A DNA stretch of 64,000 nucleotides, from NCBI GenBank assembly GCA_045603745.1, contig JAZUMQ010000032.1:1-64000 (forward strand), read 5' to 3'. The DNA is from RGIG995 sp045603745 (GTDB lineage: Bacteria; Bacillota; Clostridia; Oscillospirales; UBA644). The position numbers were made by a program, and so were the translations under genes. Positions 43,080-52,400 of this stretch are shown here, piece after piece; position 1 is the stretch's first letter; each line of letters begins with the position of its first letter. The notes below the pieces were generated by a model. The model saw nothing but the letters and a program-made list of their open reading frames with translations, was not told the origin of the DNA and made no database searches.

Positions 43080-44111
43080 ATGAACGAAGAATTTTACAGT
43101 GCCCTTGCCCTGCTTCAGCAGGAAAAAGGAATCCCCCAAAAGTATATGCTTGAAAAGATCCGTGCTGCCATTGCGTCGGCGGTTAAGCGTGACCGTAGCG
43201 TTCCTGCGGAAAACGTTGACGTGGTCTTTGACGAAGTCAAGAAAACTATCAGCGTTTTTATTAAGCGTCTGGTCGTTGACAACGTGGAAGATCCTTCCAT
43301 CGAAATTTCCGTGGAAGAAGCCCGGAATATTTCCGCGAAATATCAGCTGGGCGATTACGTCCGGGACGAAGTTGATCCCGCCACTGTGGGGCGTATTGCC
43401 GCCAAGGTCGGAAAGAACGTGATCGTTCAGGGGATCAACGAAGCGGTAAACGGTTCTCTGATCAACGAATTTGAAGGTCAGAAAGGAACTATCGTTACCG
43501 GTACCGTCGATCGTGTCGACGAATTTAACCGTGTCGTTTATCTGAACATTAACGGATATTCTCTGCCTCTGAACCTTCGGGATCAGATTCCCGGCGAAAC
43601 CTTCCGGGACGGCGATCACGTCAAGGTTTGCGTTTCGGATATTCGTCGCAATGCCAAGAGCCAGGAAATCGTCCTTTCCAGAACCAACGCCGAATTCCTT
43701 CGCCGTTTGTTCCAGGTGGAAATTCCCGAAGTTGCTGATGGCACCGTTCGTGTTATGGCGATTGCTCGGGAAGCCGGCTCTCGCTCCAAGGTTGCCGTCT
43801 GGTCGAAGAATCCCGACGTTGATCCCGTAGGTTCTTGTATCGGACCCAAGCAGATGCGCATCAATTCTATTCTTTCCGAATTGAACGGTGAACGCATCGA
43901 CCTGATTAAGTATAGCCCCGATCCGGAAGAATTCATCGTAGCTTCTCTTTCTCCCGCTTCGGTTCGTATCATTGAAATCAACAAAAACGAACGCACCTGT
44001 CGTGTTGCAGTTGCCGCCGATCAACTTTCCCTTGCCATCGGTAAGACCGGTCAAAACGTCCGTCTCGCCGCAGGGTTAACCAACTATCATATTGACATCG
44101 TGGCGGAATAA
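43080..44111 (+). CDS. nusA: transcription factor NusA
   Basis: 343 aa. N-terminal RNA polymerase-binding domain (about 1-130), S1 domain (about 135-200, GTVDRVDEFNRVVYLNI) and two KH domains (SCIGPKQMRINSI and AIGKTGQNVRLAAGLT). It controls pausing, termination and antitermination together with NusB (encoded at 12743). No C-terminal acidic repeats, as usual for Firmicutes. SD GCGGAGG. Confidence 0.97.
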   Translation: MNEEFYSALALLQQEKGIPQKYMLEKIRAAIASAVKRDRSVPAENVDVVFDEVKKTISVFIKRLVVDNVEDPSIEISVEEARNISAKYQLGDYVRDEVDPATVGRIAAKVGKNVIVQGINEAVNGSLINEFEGQKGTIVTGTVDRVDEFNRVVYLNINGYSLPLNLRDQIPGETFRDGDHVKVCVSDIRRNAKSQEIVLSRTNAEFLRRLFQVEIPEVADGTVRVMAIAREAGSRSKVAVWSKNPDVDPVGSCIGPKQMRINSILSELNGERIDLIKYSPDPEEFIVASLSPASVRIIEINKNERTCRVAVAADQLSLAIGKTGQNVRLAAGLTNYHIDIVAE

Positions 44112-44114
44112 AAT

Positions 44115-44402
44115 ATGAAAAAAAGTATCCGGCATAAAGGGGCAAAAGTTCGTATGTGTGCGTCTTGTGGGTTACGTTCCCACAAAGATGAATCAGATTT
44201 TATCCGTATCGTTTTGCCCAAAGACAGAACCGCATTTCTTGACCGAGAAGGAACAGCCCCGGGACGGGGAGCCTATGTTTGCCGCAATCAGGATTGTGTT
44301 CGCAAATTGTGTAAAACTCGCCGTCTTTCACACTTATTACGCGGTTCGGTTCCCGAATCCCTTTACGAAGAACTTCGCAAGGAGGTAGGAATTGATGGAT
44401 AA
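44115..44402 (+). CDS. rnpM: RNase P modulator RnpM (YlxR)
   Basis: 95 aa. The RMCASCGLR motif and PGRGAYVCRNQDCV are diagnostic for the YlxR fold, which binds RNA and in Bacillus modulates RNase P. Two extra Cys pairs are present. It follows nusA by three bases and overlaps ylxQ by eight bases. Confidence 0.95.
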   Translation: MKKSIRHKGAKVRMCASCGLRSHKDESDFIRIVLPKDRTAFLDREGTAPGRGAYVCRNQDCVRKLCKTRRLSHLLRGSVPESLYEELRKEVGIDG

Positions 44403-44697
44403 AACATTTCTCTCTACCTTAGGGCTTGCCCGCCGTGCGGGAAAACTTCTTTTGGGGGTTGAATCCGTTCAAAGTTATAAGAAACCCGTGGCACTTTTGA
44501 TTTTTGCGTCTGATGCCTCGCTTCGGGTAAAAAGGACACTGTCCCATCGAACGGAACTTTCTCTCACGCCGGAACTGACAAAAGAACAACTTGGTCGCGC
44601 CGTAGGGTGCAAAGAGGCCGCCGTGATTGCGGTCACCGACGCCGGTTTCGCCGGTACGATTCGGAAAAAATTGGAACTGCAGGAGGAGAACGCATGA
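44395..44697 (+). CDS. ylxQ: L7Ae-family K-turn RNA-binding protein (YlxQ)
   Basis: About 100 aa. GLARRAGKLLLGVESVQ and LIFASDASLRVKRTL are characteristic of the L7Ae/L30e fold. It binds kink-turn RNAs; the physiological target is unclear. ATG 44395 is taken since AAGGAGGTAG lies 7 bases before it; TTG 44392 is also in frame. It overlaps infB by four bases. Confidence 0.93.
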   Translation: MDKTFLSTLGLARRAGKLLLGVESVQSYKKPVALLIFASDASLRVKRTLSHRTELSLTPELTKEQLGRAVGCKEAAVIAVTDAGFAGTIRKKLELQEENA

Positions 44698-47282
44698 GTT
44701 TGTATCAGAAATACCGCATCCGCGAGATGGGGAAAGATTTCAATATGAAGCCTCAGGACATTATGTCCTTGCTGGAGGCTCGTTTCGGGGAAACCCCCGC
44801 AAATCAGCAAGCGGTTTTGACTGCCGATCAGCTGAATTACTTGTTTGACTATTTTATTCAAAAAAATCAAATTCCGTCTTTGGCGCTTTACTTCCAGGCA
44901 TATCAGGGGAAAGAACCTTATGCCGTAAAACAACGTCGTGCAAAGCAGGAACGGGAAGCCAAAGAAGCGGAAGAACGCCGTAAGGCAGAAGAAGCCGCCG
45001 CAAAGGAAGAAGCTCGCCGTCAAGCGGAAGCCGCCAAAAAGAAGGCAGAAGCCGATGCCGCGAGAAAGGCAGCGGAAGAAGCCAAGAAACAACAAGAATT
45101 AGAGGCGAAAAAAGCGGAAGCCGCCGCCAAGAAAGCGGAAGAAGACGCCGCTAAAAAAGCTGCCGCGGACGCCCGTAAACAACAGACGAAGAAGCCCGCC
45201 GTGAAACGGGACAATCTGAAACGGGTCGAATTCCCCGCAAAACAGGATCAGAACCAAGGAAGCGTCAACTTCGTTTCCGGTGAAGATCAACGTTCCGGTT
45301 ACGGTCGCGACGTAATGGTTGTCGATACCCGCAACGCCGCCGACTTTAATCAGGCGAAGTACGATTCCCGTTTGGACGACATCGTCGGAAATAAGGGCAA
45401 TCGTGACTACGGCAAGAGCAAGCAGAAGATCAATAAGAAAAACAACAAAAAGCAGAATTTCCACAGCAAGAAAGAAGACGAACAGGCAAAACTGAAGCGT
45501 ATGGAACAATACGAAAAAGATAAGAAGAAGCACTTGAGCAACGTGGTTCTTCCCGAAAGCCTGTCGGTCAGCGAACTTTCCGCAAAATTGCGCACCACCA
45601 ACGTGGAAGTTGTTAAGAAATTAATGGAACTGGGAATTATGGCAAGCGCCTCTCAGATCATCGATTACGATACGGCCGCTTTGGTTGCGGAAGAATTGGG
45701 TGCAAAGGTCACCAAAGAAGTGGTTGTTACCATCGAAGAACAACTGTTCAACGATCACGAAGACGAAGCTTCCGAATTGGAATCCCGTCCTCCGGTCGTC
45801 GTCGTTATGGGGCACGTTGACCACGGGAAAACCTCCCTGCTTGACGCAATTCGCAATACCAACGTAACTGCCGGAGAAGCCGGTGGTATTACCCAGCATA
45901 TCGGCGCTTACAGTATTCACGTCAACGATCATGATATTACTTTCCTCGATACTCCCGGCCACGCCGCCTTTACGGCGATGCGCGCCCGCGGTGCTATGGT
46001 TACCGACGTTGCGATTATCGTGGTTGCCGCCGATGACGGTATCATGCCTCAGACGGTGGAAGCCATTAACCACGCAAAAGCGGCAAATGTTCCCATTATC
46101 GTTGCCGTAAATAAAATGGATAAACCCACCGCAAACTATGATCGGGTTCTTCAGGCGTTGACCGAATATGAATTGGTTCCCGAAGAATGGGGCGGTGACA
46201 CCATCTGCGTTCCCGTGTCTGCTATGAAACATGAAGGAATCGACCAGTTGTTGGAAATGATCCTTCTCGTTTCCGAAGTAGCAGACCTGAAAGCCAACCC
46301 CAACCGGGAAGCAAAGGGTACCGTTATCGAAGCAAAATTGGATAAAGGCCGCGGCCCCGTTGCCTCGGTTCTGATCAGCAACGGCACACTCCATTCCGGA
46401 GATGTCCTCGTTGCCGGCGCTTCCGTCGGTCGCGTTCGCGTTATGACCAACGACAGAGGAATGCGTATTAAAGAAGCCGGACCTTCCACTCCCGTGGAAA
46501 TTATCGGTCTTTCCGACGTTCCCGCTGCCGGAGACCAGTTTGAAGTGGTCAAAGATGAAAAAATGGCGCGGGAATTGGTGGAAAAACGGAAGTTTGAACA
46601 AAAACAAGAAACCTTCCAGGATCGTGCGAAAGTCTCCCTCGACGAATTGTTCTCTCAAATTCAGACCGGAGATGTCAAGACTTTGAATTTGATCGTCAAG
46701 GCTGACGTTCAAGGCTCCGTCGAAGCCGTTCGTTCTTCTTTGCTCAAACTTTCCAACGACGAAGTTAAGGTTAAGGTCATTCACAATGCCGTCGGTGCAA
46801 TCACTGAATCCGACGTGATGCTTGCCCAAGCTTCCAACGCCATTATTATCGGATTTAACGTCCGCCCCGATGCAAACGTTCGCTCTCAGGCGGAAAAAGA
46901 AAAGGTCGATATTCGTCTTTACCGTATTATCTATGATTGTCTCGAAGAAATGGAAGCCGCCCTCAAGGGAATGCTGGCTCCCAAGTTTACCGAAAACGTG
47001 CTTGGTCATGCGGAAGTCCGCCAGACTTTCCGTGTTTCCGGCGTGGGTACCATCTGCGGTTGCTACGTCAAGGACGGAAAGATCGTCCGCTCCGCATCGG
47101 TTCGCCTGGTTCGTGACGGAATCGTGGTCTACGAAGGCAAAATCGACTCTCTGAAACGCTTCAAGGACGATGCCAAGGAAGTTGCCGAAGGCTTTGAATG
47201 TGGGATCGGATTGGATAAATTCAACGACGTTAAGGAAGGCGACGTAATTGAAGCCTACCTCATGGAAGAAGTGAAAAACTAA
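44694..47282 (+). CDS. infB: translation initiation factor IF-2
   Basis: About 862 aa. A variable N-terminal half with a long Ala/Lys/Glu-rich helical stretch (about 75-170) and a basic Asn/Lys-rich stretch leads to the GTPase domain with GHVDHGKT (from 374), DTPGHAAF and NKMDKP, then domains II, III and IV. ATG 44694 lies in the ATGA overlap with ylxQ, with AGGAGGAG as SD. The frame is open earlier inside ylxQ but without similarity. Confidence 0.97.
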   Translation: MSLYQKYRIREMGKDFNMKPQDIMSLLEARFGETPANQQAVLTADQLNYLFDYFIQKNQIPSLALYFQAYQGKEPYAVKQRRAKQEREAKEAEERRKAEEAAAKEEARRQAEAAKKKAEADAARKAAEEAKKQQELEAKKAEAAAKKAEEDAAKKAAADARKQQTKKPAVKRDNLKRVEFPAKQDQNQGSVNFVSGEDQRSGYGRDVMVVDTRNAADFNQAKYDSRLDDIVGNKGNRDYGKSKQKINKKNNKKQNFHSKKEDEQAKLKRMEQYEKDKKKHLSNVVLPESLSVSELSAKLRTTNVEVVKKLMELGIMASASQIIDYDTAALVAEELGAKVTKEVVVTIEEQLFNDHEDEASELESRPPVVVVMGHVDHGKTSLLDAIRNTNVTAGEAGGITQHIGAYSIHVNDHDITFLDTPGHAAFTAMRARGAMVTDVAIIVVAADDGIMPQTVEAINHAKAANVPIIVAVNKMDKPTANYDRVLQALTEYELVPEEWGGDTICVPVSAMKHEGIDQLLEMILLVSEVADLKANPNREAKGTVIEAKLDKGRGPVASVLISNGTLHSGDVLVAGASVGRVRVMTNDRGMRIKEAGPSTPVEIIGLSDVPAAGDQFEVVKDEKMARELVEKRKFEQKQETFQDRAKVSLDELFSQIQTGDVKTLNLIVKADVQGSVEAVRSSLLKLSNDEVKVKVIHNAVGAITESDVMLAQASNAIIIGFNVRPDANVRSQAEKEKVDIRLYRIIYDCLEEMEAALKGMLAPKFTENVLGHAEVRQTFRVSGVGTICGCYVKDGKIVRSASVRLVRDGIVVYEGKIDSLKRFKDDAKEVAEGFECGIGLDKFNDVKEGDVIEAYLMEEVKN

Positions 47283-47302
47283 TCTTCTTCGGAAAGGATA
47301 TT

Positions 47303-47653
47303 ATGGGATCGAATTATAAGCAAAATCGAGTCAATGAAGAGATTAAACGTGCCGTCGCTTCGATCCTTTCGGAAGTCAAAGATCCTCGGATCCCCCCGAT
47401 GCCTACGGTGGTATCGGTGGACGTATCGGGAGATTTGAAATATGCGAAAATCTATCTCAGTTTTCTTGGAAATTACGATGAATCGGAAGTCCGCAAGGGA
47501 TTGAAAGCCTGCACCGGATACGTACGTCGGCGAATCGGAGAATCGGTCCGCATGCGCAGTACCCCCGAACCGGTCTTTATTCTCGACCGGTCCTTGGAAC
47601 AGGGGATCCGTATCAATGAAATTCTCAAGAATCTGGAAAACGGAAACGATTGA
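47303..47653 (+). CDS. rbfA: ribosome-binding factor A
   Basis: 116 aa with the KH-type fold. NRVNEEIKRAVASILSEVKDPRI and the C-terminal SVRMRSTPEPVFILDRSLEQGIRI match RbfA, a late 16S rRNA maturation factor. It follows infB by 20 bases and its stop overlaps the next start. Confidence 0.96.
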   Translation: MGSNYKQNRVNEEIKRAVASILSEVKDPRIPPMPTVVSVDVSGDLKYAKIYLSFLGNYDESEVRKGLKACTGYVRRRIGESVRMRSTPEPVFILDRSLEQGIRINEILKNLENGND

Positions 47654-48633
47654 TGATGAACGAAACTTATCTTGCCGCCTTCCGGGAGCTGATGACCATG
47701 GACGACGTCCTCATTCTGGTTCATCGAAACCCGGACGGCGACTGCTTGGGGACTGCCTTTGCTCTCAAGCGTGCTTTTGAAAATCTCGGTCGCCGGGTTT
47801 GTGTTGCCGCAACCGGTACCGTTGACCGTAATTTGCGGGAGATCACCGACGGTGCGGAAGAACTAAAACCCATGTTTTTACCTTCCGCAATCGTCTCCGT
47901 GGACGTTGCAACCCAGCAGATGTTGGGGCCCGATCTGGCTTGTTACGCCGACACGGTGGACTATAATATTGACCACCATTATACGAATACGGAATACGCC
48001 CGCAACAATATCGTTTTTGGCTCCGCCTCTTCGGCGGGGGAGGTTCTTTTTGACCTTTTCCGTGCTTGTGATGTGGAGATTGATGACGTTATGGCGGAAA
48101 AATTATACGCCGCCATTGCTTTTGATACCGGGTGTTTCCGCTATTCCAATACCACCGCCCACACCCACGAAGTCACCGCCGAGTTGTTGAAACGTTCTTT
48201 TGATGCTCCTGCCGTTGTTCGCACCATGTTTGACATCGTTCCTTTGCGTCAGCTGAAGATGGAGCGAGTTGCCATGGATTCTCTTCACTTGTACCATGAC
48301 GGAAAAGTGATCCTTTTGCCCATCACCCGGACAATGTTGGAAGAAAACGGCGCGAAAGATGAAGACGTATCGGGCATGGTTGCTTTGATTCGCCGGATTG
48401 AGGGCGCTGTGGTTTGCGCAACGTTAAAGGAAACGAAAGAGGGAGACGTCAAGGTGTCCCTCCGTTCTGCTGACGATGTGTTTGACGTTTCCGCAGTTGC
48501 CGCTGTCTTTGGCGGAGGAGGACACGTAAAAGCGTCCGGTTGCCTGATTAAGAGTACTATGGAAGATGCTGAAGCACGTCTGCTTGCCGCGATCGAGGGA
48601 TATTTGCCTCAGAAAAAGGAGACCGACCGATGA
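47653..48633 (+). CDS. nrnA: DHH-family oligoribonuclease/phosphatase (NrnA)
   Basis: About 326 aa. The HRNPDGDCLG, VSVDVA and NIDHHYTN motifs of the DHH domain coordinate two metals, and GGGGHVKASGC belongs to the DHHA1 domain. NrnA degrades nanoRNAs and pAp. The place between rbfA and truB is conserved in Firmicutes. ATG 47653 or 47656; no strong SD, consistent with coupling to rbfA. Confidence 0.94.
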   Translation: MMNETYLAAFRELMTMDDVLILVHRNPDGDCLGTAFALKRAFENLGRRVCVAATGTVDRNLREITDGAEELKPMFLPSAIVSVDVATQQMLGPDLACYADTVDYNIDHHYTNTEYARNNIVFGSASSAGEVLFDLFRACDVEIDDVMAEKLYAAIAFDTGCFRYSNTTAHTHEVTAELLKRSFDAPAVVRTMFDIVPLRQLKMERVAMDSLHLYHDGKVILLPITRTMLEENGAKDEDVSGMVALIRRIEGAVVCATLKETKEGDVKVSLRSADDVFDVSAVAAVFGGGGHVKASGCLIKSTMEDAEARLLAAIEGYLPQKKETDR

Positions 48634-49502
48634 TTCTTCTTGTGGACAAGCCAGCCGGAATGACTTCCCAAAAGGTCGTTTCCAAAATCAAACACGCATC
48701 TGCTCATAAGTTAAAGATCGGGCACACGGGTACGTTAGACCCCATGTGTACCGGTCTTTTGCCGGTTTTAACCGATAAGGATACGAAACTTACGCAGTTC
48801 TTCCCCCATAAGAAAAGTTATCTTGCGTCCATTCGTTTCGGGCTACGCACCGATACCGGCGATGTGACAGGGGAGACGTTGGAGACTTCTCCTTTGCCCA
48901 CAGAGAAGGATTTTTGTAAAATCTTGCCGTCCATGATCGGTTCTTGTCAGCAAATACCCCCCATGTATTCCGCCGTTCACGTAGAGGGAAAACGTCTTTA
49001 CGAATTGGCTCGCATGGGAGTGGAAGTGGAACGAAAGCCCCGAACCGTGGAGATTTTCGATCTTACTTACGTTGACCGCATCGGGGAAGATGAATACCGC
49101 TTTTCCGTCACCTGCTCTACGGGTACTTATATCCGAACCCTGTGTGAAGACATTGCCGCAAAAATGGGGCTCGTTGCCACCATGTCCGCCCTGCGGCGCA
49201 CTGCTTCCAACGGATTTTCTTTAGAAAATGCTTATTCTTTGGAAGACGTCATTTCCTTTGCCGAGCAGGATAAATTGGATCAAATTTCCATCTCATCGGA
49301 AGGTGCTTTCTCTCATCTTTCTGCTGTAACGATTCCTCAAAATGGGGAACATTATTACCTTAACGGTGGGGTTTTAACCACCAATCGCCTATCCCCTCAA
49401 CCGGACGCGGGGTTTTATCGGGCATATTCCGTTTCAAGCCGTTTTCTTGGGCTTGTTCAGGTGGAACAGGGAAATGCAAAAGCCGTATTTTTAGCGGATT
49501 GA
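48630..49502 (+). CDS. truB: tRNA pseudouridine-55 synthase
   Basis: 290 aa. It modifies U55 in the T loop of tRNAs. The catalytic Asp37 sits in GHTGTLDPMCTG; KSYLASIRFGLRTDTGD and GTYIRTLCEDI follow. A short C-terminal domain is present instead of a full PUA. SD AAAGGAGA; overlaps nrnA by four bases. A TGT-TATAAT sequence just after its stop (49503-49511) could provide an extra promoter for ribF, without a good -35. Confidence 0.96.
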   Translation: MILLVDKPAGMTSQKVVSKIKHASAHKLKIGHTGTLDPMCTGLLPVLTDKDTKLTQFFPHKKSYLASIRFGLRTDTGDVTGETLETSPLPTEKDFCKILPSMIGSCQQIPPMYSAVHVEGKRLYELARMGVEVERKPRTVEIFDLTYVDRIGEDEYRFSVTCSTGTYIRTLCEDIAAKMGLVATMSALRRTASNGFSLENAYSLEDVISFAEQDKLDQISISSEGAFSHLSAVTIPQNGEHYYLNGGVLTTNRLSPQPDAGFYRAYSVSSRFLGLVQVEQGNAKAVFLAD

Positions 49503-49532
49503 TGTTATAATTCATTGAAAGGCGGAATACCT

Positions 49533-50411
49533 ATGTCTGTTGTTACCGTCGGTGATTTTGACGGTGTTCATTTGGGACATCGAACTTTGCTTCGTGAAGT
49601 CATTTCTTATGCAGAATCCCTTGGGATTCCTTCTATTGCTGTCACTTTTGACCGAAATACCAAAAGCTTTTTGCGACAGACCCCTTCCTTTTACTTAACC
49701 GATTTTGAAGAGAAAAAATCTTTGATTCATTCGGAAGGGATTCAAACGGTTTGCTCCGTTCCTTTTGACGCGGAGTTTTCAAAATTATCTCCCGGGGCAT
49801 TCCTTTCTTTCTTGCGAGAGCGATACGGCTGTACCGACTTGTTCGGCGGTGCTGATTTTCGGTTCGGAAGTGGGGGAGAAGGGACGCTCGTCGACGGCGC
49901 TTGCGTCGAGGGAATTCGACAACATGTCGTTAGCTTAAAAACCGATCTTGTCAAAATCTCTTCCTCGTCCATTCGCTCTGCCTTGACCGACGGCTTAATC
50001 GAGCGGGCAAATTCTTGGCTCGGCTACCCTTATTCCGTTTCGGGAAAGGTTTTGGAGGGAAAGCATCTCGGTCGCACCATTGGTTTTCCGACGGTCAATC
50101 TTTCTCCCCCTGCAGAAAAAGTGCTTCCCCGCAACGGTGTATATATTACGGAAACGTTGATCGACGGTATTGTCTATCGTTCTGTTACCAACGTTGGAGT
50201 TCGCCCCACGGTAAAAGACGGAGATTCTCGGAATATCGAGACTCATCTGCTTCATGCAAGCGGAGATTTTTACAATAAAAACATCACCGTTCGCTTCCTT
50301 TCCCGCTTGCGGGACGAGATTCAGTTTTCAAATCTCGGGGAATTGATGCAACAACTCCGAGCGGATCGTGATATGGCGTTTTCGTGGCACAATCCGGAAC
50401 ATTTTTCGTGA
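49533..50411 (+). CDS. ribF: bifunctional riboflavin kinase/FAD synthetase
   Basis: About 292 aa. The N-terminal nucleotidyltransferase domain shows TVGDFDGVHLGH (5-16) and SSSSIRSAL; the C-terminal riboflavin kinase domain shows GRTIGFPTVNL and ETHLL. It turns riboflavin into FMN and FAD. ATG 49533 follows AAAGGCGG. Last gene of the rimP-ribF run. Confidence 0.96.
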   Translation: MSVVTVGDFDGVHLGHRTLLREVISYAESLGIPSIAVTFDRNTKSFLRQTPSFYLTDFEEKKSLIHSEGIQTVCSVPFDAEFSKLSPGAFLSFLRERYGCTDLFGGADFRFGSGGEGTLVDGACVEGIRQHVVSLKTDLVKISSSSIRSALTDGLIERANSWLGYPYSVSGKVLEGKHLGRTIGFPTVNLSPPAEKVLPRNGVYITETLIDGIVYRSVTNVGVRPTVKDGDSRNIETHLLHASGDFYNKNITVRFLSRLRDEIQFSNLGELMQQLRADRDMAFSWHNPEHFS

Positions 50412-50469
50412 TTTTGCACAGTTTTGATGGAAAAATGATGATTTTCGGTAATATGTCACAAAAATAACA

Positions 50470-50498
50470 TTGATTTATTGTTCAAAATATGCTATAAT
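50470..50498 (+). promoter_or_regulatory. extended -10 SigA promoter
   Basis: TTGATT (50470-50475), 17 bp and TGC-TATAAT (50490-50498). Transcription should begin near 50505, leaving a leader of about 100 nt before the regulator gene. Confidence 0.8.
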
Positions 50499-50503
50499 AT
50501 AGG

Positions 50504-50574
50504 TGAAGTTGACCAACAAAGTGTACACATGAGCCTAAAACCATATCTATTTTCACAACAGCGCGGCAACTTCA
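50504..50574 (+). promoter_or_regulatory. structured 5' leader of the PucR/CdaR-like gene
   Basis: TGAAGTTG (50504-50511), at the predicted transcript start, is complementary to CAACTTCA (50567-50574), just before the SD region. The enclosed 55 nt contain a GTGTACAC palindrome (50521-50528). No known riboswitch consensus is recognised. Confidence 0.45.
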
Positions 50575-50602
50575 ATAACGGGAAGAAGGATTGGAAGAAA
50601 CA

Positions 50603-51688
50603 ATGTCAACAAAAGTATACCAGGAATTGATCCAAAAAACCAGAGACGTCACCGACCGTATTATCGGAATTGTGGACGATGCCCGCACCGTCGTCGCGTG
50701 CAGCGACCTTTCCATGATCGGTCAGAGTGTTGAGACCAACGTTGCAGAATATTTCACGATGTCTGACATTGCCGTTATCAATGGCTATACATACCGTGTG
50801 ATCGGTTCTCGGGTCAAGTTCGAGAACTTTATCTTCGTCAAGGGTACCGACGTGACCGCAGAAACTCTTTCCGGTGTTTTGGCGCTCTCCCTTAGCACGA
50901 TCAAGGAATATCATGACGAAAAGTACGACAAAGGAAACTTTGTCAAAAACGTCATGCTCGAAAATATTCTTCCCGGCGATATTTATCCCAAGAGCAAGGA
51001 ACTTCACTTCAACGGCGATATTCCTCGGGTCGTTATTTTAATTCGCCTTGTAGACCGTACCGAAGTTTTTGCTTATGACATCGTTCAAAATCTTTTCCCC
51101 GAAAAAACGAAGGATTTCGTCGTGAACGTCGGGGAAAACGATATTGCTTTGGTTAAAGAAGTCAAGGCAGGCGTTCAGCAGAAGGACTTGGAAAAACTGG
51201 CGCGCTCCATCGTTGACACTTTGAATTCCGAATTCTATACCCGTGCCGTGGTCGGAATCGGTACCGTCATCAATAACTTACGCGAACTTTCCCGTTCCTA
51301 CAAAGAGGCCCAGGTCGCTATCGAAGTAGGCAAGGTCTTTGACGTGGAAAAGGTCATTATGAGCTATTCCAATCTCGGGATCGGCCGTTTGATCTATTAT
51401 CTTCCCACCACCCTTTGCAATATGTTCCTTGCAGAAGTGTTCAAGAAAGGCTCCATTGATTCTCTTGATCACGAAACCCTCTTTACGATTCAAAAATTCT
51501 TTGAAAATAACCTTAACGTTTCCGAAACTTCCCGCAAACTCTTCGTCCATCGCAATACTTTGGTGTATCGCTTGGAAAAGATTCGCCGTCTCACCGGATT
51601 GGATCTGAAGCAGTTTGACCACGCCATCGTTTTCAAAGTAGCGTTGATGGTTCGGAAGTATTTGGAGTCTAACCCGACGAAGTATTGA
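50603..51688 (+). CDS. PucR/CdaR-like transcriptional regulator
   Basis: About 361 aa. The C-terminal 55 residues (NLNVSETSRKLFVHRNTLVYRLEKIRRLTG) are a PucR-type helix-turn-helix. The middle (about 190-290) resembles the degenerate GGDEF-like module of CdaR proteins (AVVGIGTVINNLRELSRSYKEAQVAIEVG). The N-terminal 120 residues have no clear sugar-diacid-binding match. ATG 50603 is taken; TTG 50591 is also possible but touches the only purine-rich SD. The direct neighbour ftsE, 13 bases away, suggests it is expressed with the division/envelope genes. Confidence 0.85.
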   Translation: MSTKVYQELIQKTRDVTDRIIGIVDDARTVVACSDLSMIGQSVETNVAEYFTMSDIAVINGYTYRVIGSRVKFENFIFVKGTDVTAETLSGVLALSLSTIKEYHDEKYDKGNFVKNVMLENILPGDIYPKSKELHFNGDIPRVVILIRLVDRTEVFAYDIVQNLFPEKTKDFVVNVGENDIALVKEVKAGVQQKDLEKLARSIVDTLNSEFYTRAVVGIGTVINNLRELSRSYKEAQVAIEVGKVFDVEKVIMSYSNLGIGRLIYYLPTTLCNMFLAEVFKKGSIDSLDHETLFTIQKFFENNLNVSETSRKLFVHRNTLVYRLEKIRRLTGLDLKQFDHAIVFKVALMVRKYLESNPTKY

Positions 51689-51701
51689 TCGGAGGTTCGT
51701 T

Positions 51702-52400
51702 TTGATCCAATTTGTAAATGTAACCAAGCGGTATGCAAAATCGGGCACCGTGGCATTGCGGAAGGTTAATCTCCGCATCAACGACGGCGAATTCGTTTTT
51801 ATTACCGGGAATTCCGGTGCCGGGAAATCTACGATGGTTCACCTTCTTACTTGTGAAGACGTTCCTTCCAAAGGAGACGTGATCGTCGACGGATTGAACA
51901 CCAAAAAACTTTCCCGCCGCCAGATCCCCAAATACCGTCGTCGTATCGGCATCGTATTTCAGGATTTCCGCTTGATCCCCAATCTTACCGTATATGATAA
52001 TATCGCCTTCTCTCTCCGGGTCGTGGGGCGCCGTCGGAAAGAAATCGTCCGCCGGGTAGAGCGGGTTATGGAACTTGTCGGCCTTTCCCACAAGGCGAAA
52101 GTCTATCCCGACCAGCTTTCCGGTGGAGAACAACAACGTGTAGCCGTCGCCCGTGCTATTGTAAATAATCCGTCTATGATTATCGCGGACGAGCCTACCG
52201 GGAACGTCGACCCCTCTCTCTCGGTGGAGATCATGAATATGCTTCTCCGCATCAATCAAATGGGCATCACCGTTATCGTGGTTACCCACGAACAACACTT
52301 GGTGGATCAGATGAATCAGCGTGTGATCCGCATCGAAGAAGGTCGTGTCGTTTCCGATACCGCAGATCCCGAAACGGAGGTGGCTTCCGATGAGTCTTGA
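51702..52400 (+). CDS. ftsE: cell division ATP-binding protein FtsE
   Basis: 232 aa ABC ATPase. Walker A GNSGAGKST (36-44), Q-loop FQDFRLIPNLTVYDN, signature LSGGEQQR and Walker B MIIADEPTGNVD. With FtsX it signals across the membrane to peptidoglycan hydrolases rather than transporting a substrate. TTG start with GGAGG seven bases upstream. Overlaps ftsX by 11 bases. Confidence 0.97.
   Translation: MIQFVNVTKRYAKSGTVALRKVNLRINDGEFVFITGNSGAGKSTMVHLLTCEDVPSKGDVIVDGLNTKKLSRRQIPKYRRRIGIVFQDFRLIPNLTVYDNIAFSLRVVGRRRKEIVRRVERVMELVGLSHKAKVYPDQLSGGEQQRVAVARAIVNNPSMIIADEPTGNVDPSLSVEIMNMLLRINQMGITVIVVTHEQHLVDQMNQRVIRIEEGRVVSDTADPETEVASDES

Noticed and set aside
45621..47009. A 462-codon minus-strand open frame
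   Set aside because: It is antisense to the GTPase region of infB and reads as low-complexity His/Phe/Gly-rich sequence.
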